This document shows positions 60,442-64,000 of a stretch of 64,000 bases of DNA, piece by piece (within the stretch, counting starts at the first letter, position 1; each line of letters begins with the position of its first letter). This stretch comes from Selenomonas timonae. Its GTDB lineage: Bacteria; Bacillota; Negativicutes; Selenomonadales; Selenomonadaceae. The translations under genes and the position numbers were made by a program. The stretch is taken from the NCBI RefSeq assembly GCF_014250475.1, contig NZ_CP060204.1:2121001-2185000 (forward strand), written 5' to 3'. A model generated the notes under the pieces. It saw only the letters and a program-made list of their open reading frames with translations, ran no database searches and was not told where the DNA came from.

Positions 60442-61946
60442 CAGGGTGTTTCCTCCTCGTATTCCGTGCGCAGGAGCGCACGGCGTTTTTCAATGTAGAT
60501 ATCAATATCGCGCAGATAGGTCACAAGATCCTTTGCGTTAAACACGGAGCGCATACGTCCGCTGCGAATCCCGAGTACCTTCGTCGTGGCGGCACCGCCG
60601 ATGCCGATGATCGTCTGGTGCTCCTCCATAATCTGAATGTTATAGATGCTCTCGGCACCTGCGCGGGCATAGCCGACGTTCTCGAGATCGCCACTCATAT
60701 AGCCCTGCCGATAGAGATAGTACGGACGATAGCCCGCCTCCTCCACCGCGCGTACAGCAGCTTCACTCATGCGCCTGGTCTCCGCATCAGACGGCAGTTC
60801 GACGTGCTCCGTCTCCATCTTGAGCCTGAGATTCGAGCCGCGCTTCAAGGCTAGCGCGTGCAGCGTGATATCGTCGGGCGCAAGTGCCGTCACTGCCGCC
60901 ATCGTCCGCTCCACGTCCGCGGCCGTTTCTCCCGGCAGCCCGAGGATCACATCCATATTGATGTGCACGTTCATTGCCGCGCGAATCTCATGCACCATAC
61001 GCACGATGTCCTCGGGGCTGTGGTGACGGCCGATGCGTTCCAGCGTCGCCTCCTGCATCGACTGCGGATTGACGCTCACACGCGTTACCGCGTGCTCTTT
61101 CATCGCAGCAATCTTCTCTGCACTCATGCTGTCGGGACGCCCTGCCTCCACCGTGAACTCCGCGATATGCGCTCCATAAAACGCATTATATACCATTTTG
61201 AGCATTTCGGCAAAAAAATCATTTGGAAGACTGGTCGGCGTTCCTCCGCCGATGTAAATGCTCTGCACCGTAAGCCCCAAAGCACGCACATCCTCTGCCG
61301 CCGCATCGAGGTCGCGTGCGAGCACATCCATAAAGGCGCGGAGCTTCTTCTCCGAGGGAAGCAAATTCGACGGAAAGGAGCAGTAGAGGCAGCGCGAGAG
61401 ACAGAATGGAATGCCGACGTAGATGCTCACGGTTCGCGCATCCCCCTGCGCGAGAAACGGCAGCTGACGCACGGCAACATCCGTGATAAGACGCGCTTTG
61501 TCCGCACTGCAATTGTAGTCCTCGCCGAGACGCGCAATGATTTCCTCGGGGCTCATGCCGCTGCGCAGCCAACGATGCACGATCTTCGTCGGACGTACCC
61601 CGTGGAGGATGCCCCACGGCGCGGGCGGCACGGCGAAGTGTGTGCGGAAGAATGCGTAGACATTCCGCTTGATGGCGCGATGAACGGCGGCACGCGGCAC
61701 TTCATCCGCCTTGCCATCCGAAACAAAATAAAATTTTTCGCACGCGCCATCATGCGCAAAAAGAAAAACCTCGGTCATGACAGAAGGCGGCTCACAGCCC
61801 GTCTGCCGGTTCACCACCGACAGCTGGGCGTAATCCGCCTCCCCTGCCCGCCCGACGATCTCCACCTTGAAGAGAGTCAATACCTCGCGGACGATTTTAA
61901 CAATGACCTCGGCTCTGCTGTTGATCGTAAGAGACCGAATCTTCAC
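60441..61946 (-). CDS. hemZ: Radical SAM coproporphyrinogen dehydrogenase-like protein HemZ
   Basis: This belongs to the HemN-like radical SAM family, HemZ subgroup, proposed to act on coproporphyrinogen III in anaerobic heme synthesis. The cluster motif is CLSRCLYC (CX3CX2C), preceded by YVGIPF. SAM-binding segments are YIGGGTPTSLP and NMDVILGLPGET. An extra N-terminal domain of about 165 residues is typical of HemZ. I chose the GTG at 61946 (501 aa). It overlaps the Fur-family stop as GTGA, indicating coupling. Biochemical activity of this subgroup is uncertain. Confidence 0.9.
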   Translation of the reverse strand: MKIRSLTINSRAEVIVKIVREVLTLFKVEIVGRAGEADYAQLSVVNRQTGCEPPSVMTEVFLFAHDGACEKFYFVSDGKADEVPRAAVHRAIKRNVYAFFRTHFAVPPAPWGILHGVRPTKIVHRWLRSGMSPEEIIARLGEDYNCSADKARLITDVAVRQLPFLAQGDARTVSIYVGIPFCLSRCLYCSFPSNLLPSEKKLRAFMDVLARDLDAAAEDVRALGLTVQSIYIGGGTPTSLPNDFFAEMLKMVYNAFYGAHIAEFTVEAGRPDSMSAEKIAAMKEHAVTRVSVNPQSMQEATLERIGRHHSPEDIVRMVHEIRAAMNVHINMDVILGLPGETAADVERTMAAVTALAPDDITLHALALKRGSNLRLKMETEHVELPSDAETRRMSEAAVRAVEEAGYRPYYLYRQGYMSGDLENVGYARAGAESIYNIQIMEEHQTIIGIGGAATTKVLGIRSGRMRSVFNAKDLVTYLRDIDIYIEKRRALLRTEYEEETP

Positions 61947-62425
61947 AACTTTTTCTGCTGCTCCTGACATTTCTTACAGATGCCGAAAAACTTCGCCTGA
62001 TGGTTCTCGACCTTGAAGCCCGTCTTCTTGAAGATATCCTCTTCCAGATGATCAAGCATATCCTCCTCGAACTCCGAGATCTCCTTGCACTCCGTACAGA
62101 TCAGATGGTGGTGGAAGTGCTGGTTCGGATCAATCGGGTTCAACTCGTAGGAGTACGAGCCCTTATTGCGCTTGTCGAATTCCTTGCCGAATTCGATCTT
62201 CTGCAGGATCCCGAGCGACACCAGAATCTCAAGGCTGCGGTAGACCGTCGCAAGACCGATCTCCGACTCCGTGCCGCGCAGGATGTCGTAGATCTTCTCC
62301 GCGCTCAGATGCTCGCTCGGATGATCGAGAATCACCTGCAACACGATCTGGCGCTGCGGTGTCATCTTGCGCTGCGTTGCCTGCAGACGTTTTTTCAGAT
62401 CTTCCATCGTATAGGTCTCTGCCAT
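61943..62425 (-). CDS. fur: Fur-family metal-responsive regulator
   Basis: This 160-aa regulator has an N-terminal winged HTH (LQATQRKMTPQRQIVLQVILD ... IGLATVYRSLEILVSLGIL, residues 14-74). A C-terminal metal domain has a His cluster at 103-107 and two CxxC zinc sites, Cys110/113 and Cys150/153. These features fit Fur, and PerR and Zur cannot be ruled out by sequence alone. The ATG has GGAGGG at 8 bases. It is coupled to hemZ downstream. A 16-base palindrome upstream suggests self-control. Confidence 0.93.
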   Translation of the reverse strand: MAETYTMEDLKKRLQATQRKMTPQRQIVLQVILDHPSEHLSAEKIYDILRGTESEIGLATVYRSLEILVSLGILQKIEFGKEFDKRNKGSYSYELNPIDPNQHFHHHLICTECKEISEFEEDMLDHLEEDIFKKTGFKVENHQAKFFGICKKCQEQQKKL

Positions 62426-62442
62426 ACTTTTTCCCTCCGCAT

Positions 62443-62458
62443 GTTATTATATAATAAC
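62443..62458 (-). promoter_or_regulatory. Perfect 16-base palindrome upstream of the fur-like gene
   Basis: GTTATTATATAATAAC is fully self-complementary. It resembles Fur/PerR-type AT-rich boxes and contains a possible -10 TATAAT. It lies 17 bases before the ATG and is a candidate for autoregulation. Confidence 0.6.
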
Positions 62459-62549
62459 TCTCCAATATATAATCACAATCAATGAGAATAGTATAGCACA
62501 GTCCACATTTTTTTTCTATAGAGATGAAAAACTAATTGAGAATATCCGT

Positions 62550-64000
62550 TTATTCCTTCTCCTGTGCAATACGGCGCAGGGTTCCCATCAGCAGTTTCGC
62601 TTCCGGAACAATCGTCGTAACATCGACACGCTCGGCAGGTGTGTGGATGCCCGTCGTCGTCACGCCGATGGACACCATGTCCAACTCCGGATTCTTCGCT
62701 GCGTGCCAGCTGGTCTCAAGGCCTGCATGGATGCTCTCGATCTTCATCTCTGCTCCGTCATTCTGCGCAGCATAGACCTCGCCCATGATCTTCGCGAGGA
62801 CGCTGTTCTCGCGCTCACGCCATGCGGGCGACTGCGATCCCACTGTGAGGTTGAAATTCGTACGCTCTGCCATCGTCCGCGCCATCACGATGATTTCGTC
62901 CAGACGCTCATTCACCGAAGAGCGCGGGAAGAACTGGACGCACACCTCATTTTCGTCCATACGGAGAACGCCGAGGTTCGCCGAGGTCTCCACCTTATCT
63001 GCATGGAGACGCGACATATCATGCACGCCCGTACGCAGGAGCGTGAGCAGGTCGATGAGGTCACGCTCCTCTGCTTCGCCGATGACGCGCCCTGCATTCT
63101 CCACCGTAGTAAATGCAAACTTCATGGCGGGATCGACCGTGCCATAGAGCGCATGGAAACGCTTCTCCTCCGCGACCAGTGCATTGACAATCTCACGCTC
63201 GTTAATACCTGTCCGAATGACCGCCTCTGCCGTCGGAGGGATGGCGTTGCGTGCCGTACCGCCCGTGAATGTGACAATCTCAATTTTACCATGTGCCTCA
63301 AGTGCCTGCAGTGCAAGCGCGAGCGTGCGAATCGCATTGCCGCGCCCGTCGCCGATGCGCTCCCCCGAATGCCCGCCAAGCAAGCCCTCCACCGCGATGC
63401 GATAGGCGGGCAGCTCCGACTCCCTGCGCGAAAGTGTACGCGAGAAGTCAAGGTTGACACTGCCCGCACTGCCGACTGTCATGATATGATAGTCCTCGGA
63501 GTCGCAATTAATGAGGAAACGCGCATCCTTCAGATGATCCGCAGCGAGATGCCGCGCCCCTGACATCCCCTGCTCCTCATCAACCGTGACGATGGCGCGC
63601 AGCGCACCGTGTTCCTCCGTATGCTGCATCGCAGTCAAAATCTCCGAAACGCCGATGCCGTCGTCGCCGCCGAGGCTCGTGCCGTCCGCCGTCAGAGACT
63701 CCTCTGTACGCACCATCTTGATCGGATCGTTCAGAGGATCGTAAATCACGCCCGGCTTCGCGACACAGACCATATCCATGTGTCCCTGCAGGATCGTGCG
63801 CGGCGCAGCCTCGCAGCCCTTCGTCGCGGGGAGTTCCGCGATGATGTTCAGCACCTCGTCCTGCGTCACCGTGCAGCCGATCTCCTCAAACCGCTTCTTG
63901 AGGTAGTCGCTGACGGCTTTCTCATGTCCCGAAGGACGCGGAATGTGCGTCAGTGCCTCAAATTCTGAAATGACCGTCTCCAATAGTTTTGCATCGTCTA
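62550..64000 (-). CDS. pepD: Aminoacyl-histidine dipeptidase PepD (M20), start beyond window
   Basis: This is a zinc dipeptidase of the PepD (Xaa-His) type. Metal ligands are visible as ILQGHMDMVC, GGDDGIGV and VDEEQGMSGARHL, with a later NCDSEDY. The lid/dimer domain follows. The only early start in view is a TTG at 63983 with no ribosome site. The frame stays open to the window edge, encoding DDAKLLETVISEFEALTHIPRPSGHE, so the true start is probably just outside. About 480 residues are visible, near the usual 485. The fur-like gene follows, after a 124-base gap. Confidence 0.93.
   Translation of the reverse strand, partial: DDAKLLETVISEFEALTHIPRPSGHEKAVSDYLKKRFEEIGCTVTQDEVLNIIAELPATKGCEAAPRTILQGHMDMVCVAKPGVIYDPLNDPIKMVRTEESLTADGTSLGGDDGIGVSEILTAMQHTEEHGALRAIVTVDEEQGMSGARHLAADHLKDARFLINCDSEDYHIMTVGSAGSVNLDFSRTLSRRESELPAYRIAVEGLLGGHSGERIGDGRGNAIRTLALALQALEAHGKIEIVTFTGGTARNAIPPTAEAVIRTGINEREIVNALVAEEKRFHALYGTVDPAMKFAFTTVENAGRVIGEAEERDLIDLLTLLRTGVHDMSRLHADKVETSANLGVLRMDENEVCVQFFPRSSVNERLDEIIVMARTMAERTNFNLTVGSQSPAWRERENSVLAKIMGEVYAAQNDGAEMKIESIHAGLETSWHAAKNPELDMVSIGVTTTGIHTPAERVDVTTIVPEAKLLMGTLRRIAQEKE

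Overview
This window looks like a chromosomal piece of a diderm Firmicute of the class Negativicutes, most likely Selenomonadaceae (a Selenomonas or Centipeda type). The evidence is a mixture. TonB and TonB-dependent receptors require an outer membrane. They sit among typical Firmicutes genes: ctsR-mcsA-mcsB-clpC, a PASTA kinase with its PP2C phosphatase, hemZ, two-subunit glyQS and a GerMN lipoprotein. Flagellar genes are also present. The organism label is inferred from this gene content, not from a database match. Almost every gene is on the minus strand. Only fprA, a LysR regulator and one 73-residue secreted protein are on the plus strand.

Layout. 1-2.9 kb: tonB followed by a TonB-dependent receptor cut off by the window edge. 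3-7 kb: glyQS, a small membrane protein and a DnaQ-like exonuclease. 7.1-8.3 kb: the flavodiiron protein FprA. 8.35-9.86 kb: an IS3-family element sitting between fprA and the siroheme decarboxylase pair ahbA/ahbB. 10.9-17.3 kb: the protein quality-control run tig-clpP-clpX-lon-engB. 17.4-20.2 kb: a coupled envelope cluster (secreted metallo-hydrolase, DUF3006, amidase, GerMN lipoprotein). 20.2-22.8 kb: a purine permease, tRNA-Ser(GCU) and a LysR regulator. 22.8-25.7 kb: an unknown repeat protein with flgD and fliK. 25.7-31.9 kb: radA and the ctsR heat-shock operon. 32.1-36.5 kb: a small secreted Cys protein, an SbmA/YddA-like ABC exporter/importer and a second TonB-dependent receptor. 36.5-52.6 kb: one very long, tightly packed operon-like run (def-fmt-DUF116-rsmB-rlmN, then fhaA-fhaB-stp-rodA-pbpA-prkC-rsgA-rpe-queC-folE2-flippase-like gene). 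52.7-57.3 kb: queD-queE, then psd-pssA-glycosyltransferase and a WecG/TagA glycosyltransferase. 57.4-64 kb: aspS, hisS, hemZ, a Fur-family regulator and pepD (running off the edge).

How the parts fit. The window holds all four enzymes that make preQ0 from GTP (folE2, queD, queE, queC) in two places. It holds the phosphorylation-controlled wall-growth module, with kinase, phosphatase, FHA readers, RodA and a PBP. It also holds a set of iron/oxygen-linked genes: two receptors, tonB, a Fur-family regulator, FprA, HemZ and AhbAB. Several of these are preceded by conspicuous palindromes.

I see no CRISPR array, prophage, defence island or wholly new system. The most interesting signals are local. 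They are a G9 tract inside the signal-peptide codons of the second receptor (possible phase variation), a consensus promoter embedded in a palindrome upstream of it, an IS3 element whose right end folds over the orfA ribosome binding site, an overlapping 48-codon ORF after clpC, an unknown two-repeat protein next to flagellar genes, a His/Glu-rich N-terminal extension on Rpe, and an orphan siroheme decarboxylase pair. No gene-free stretch exceeds about 220 bases.
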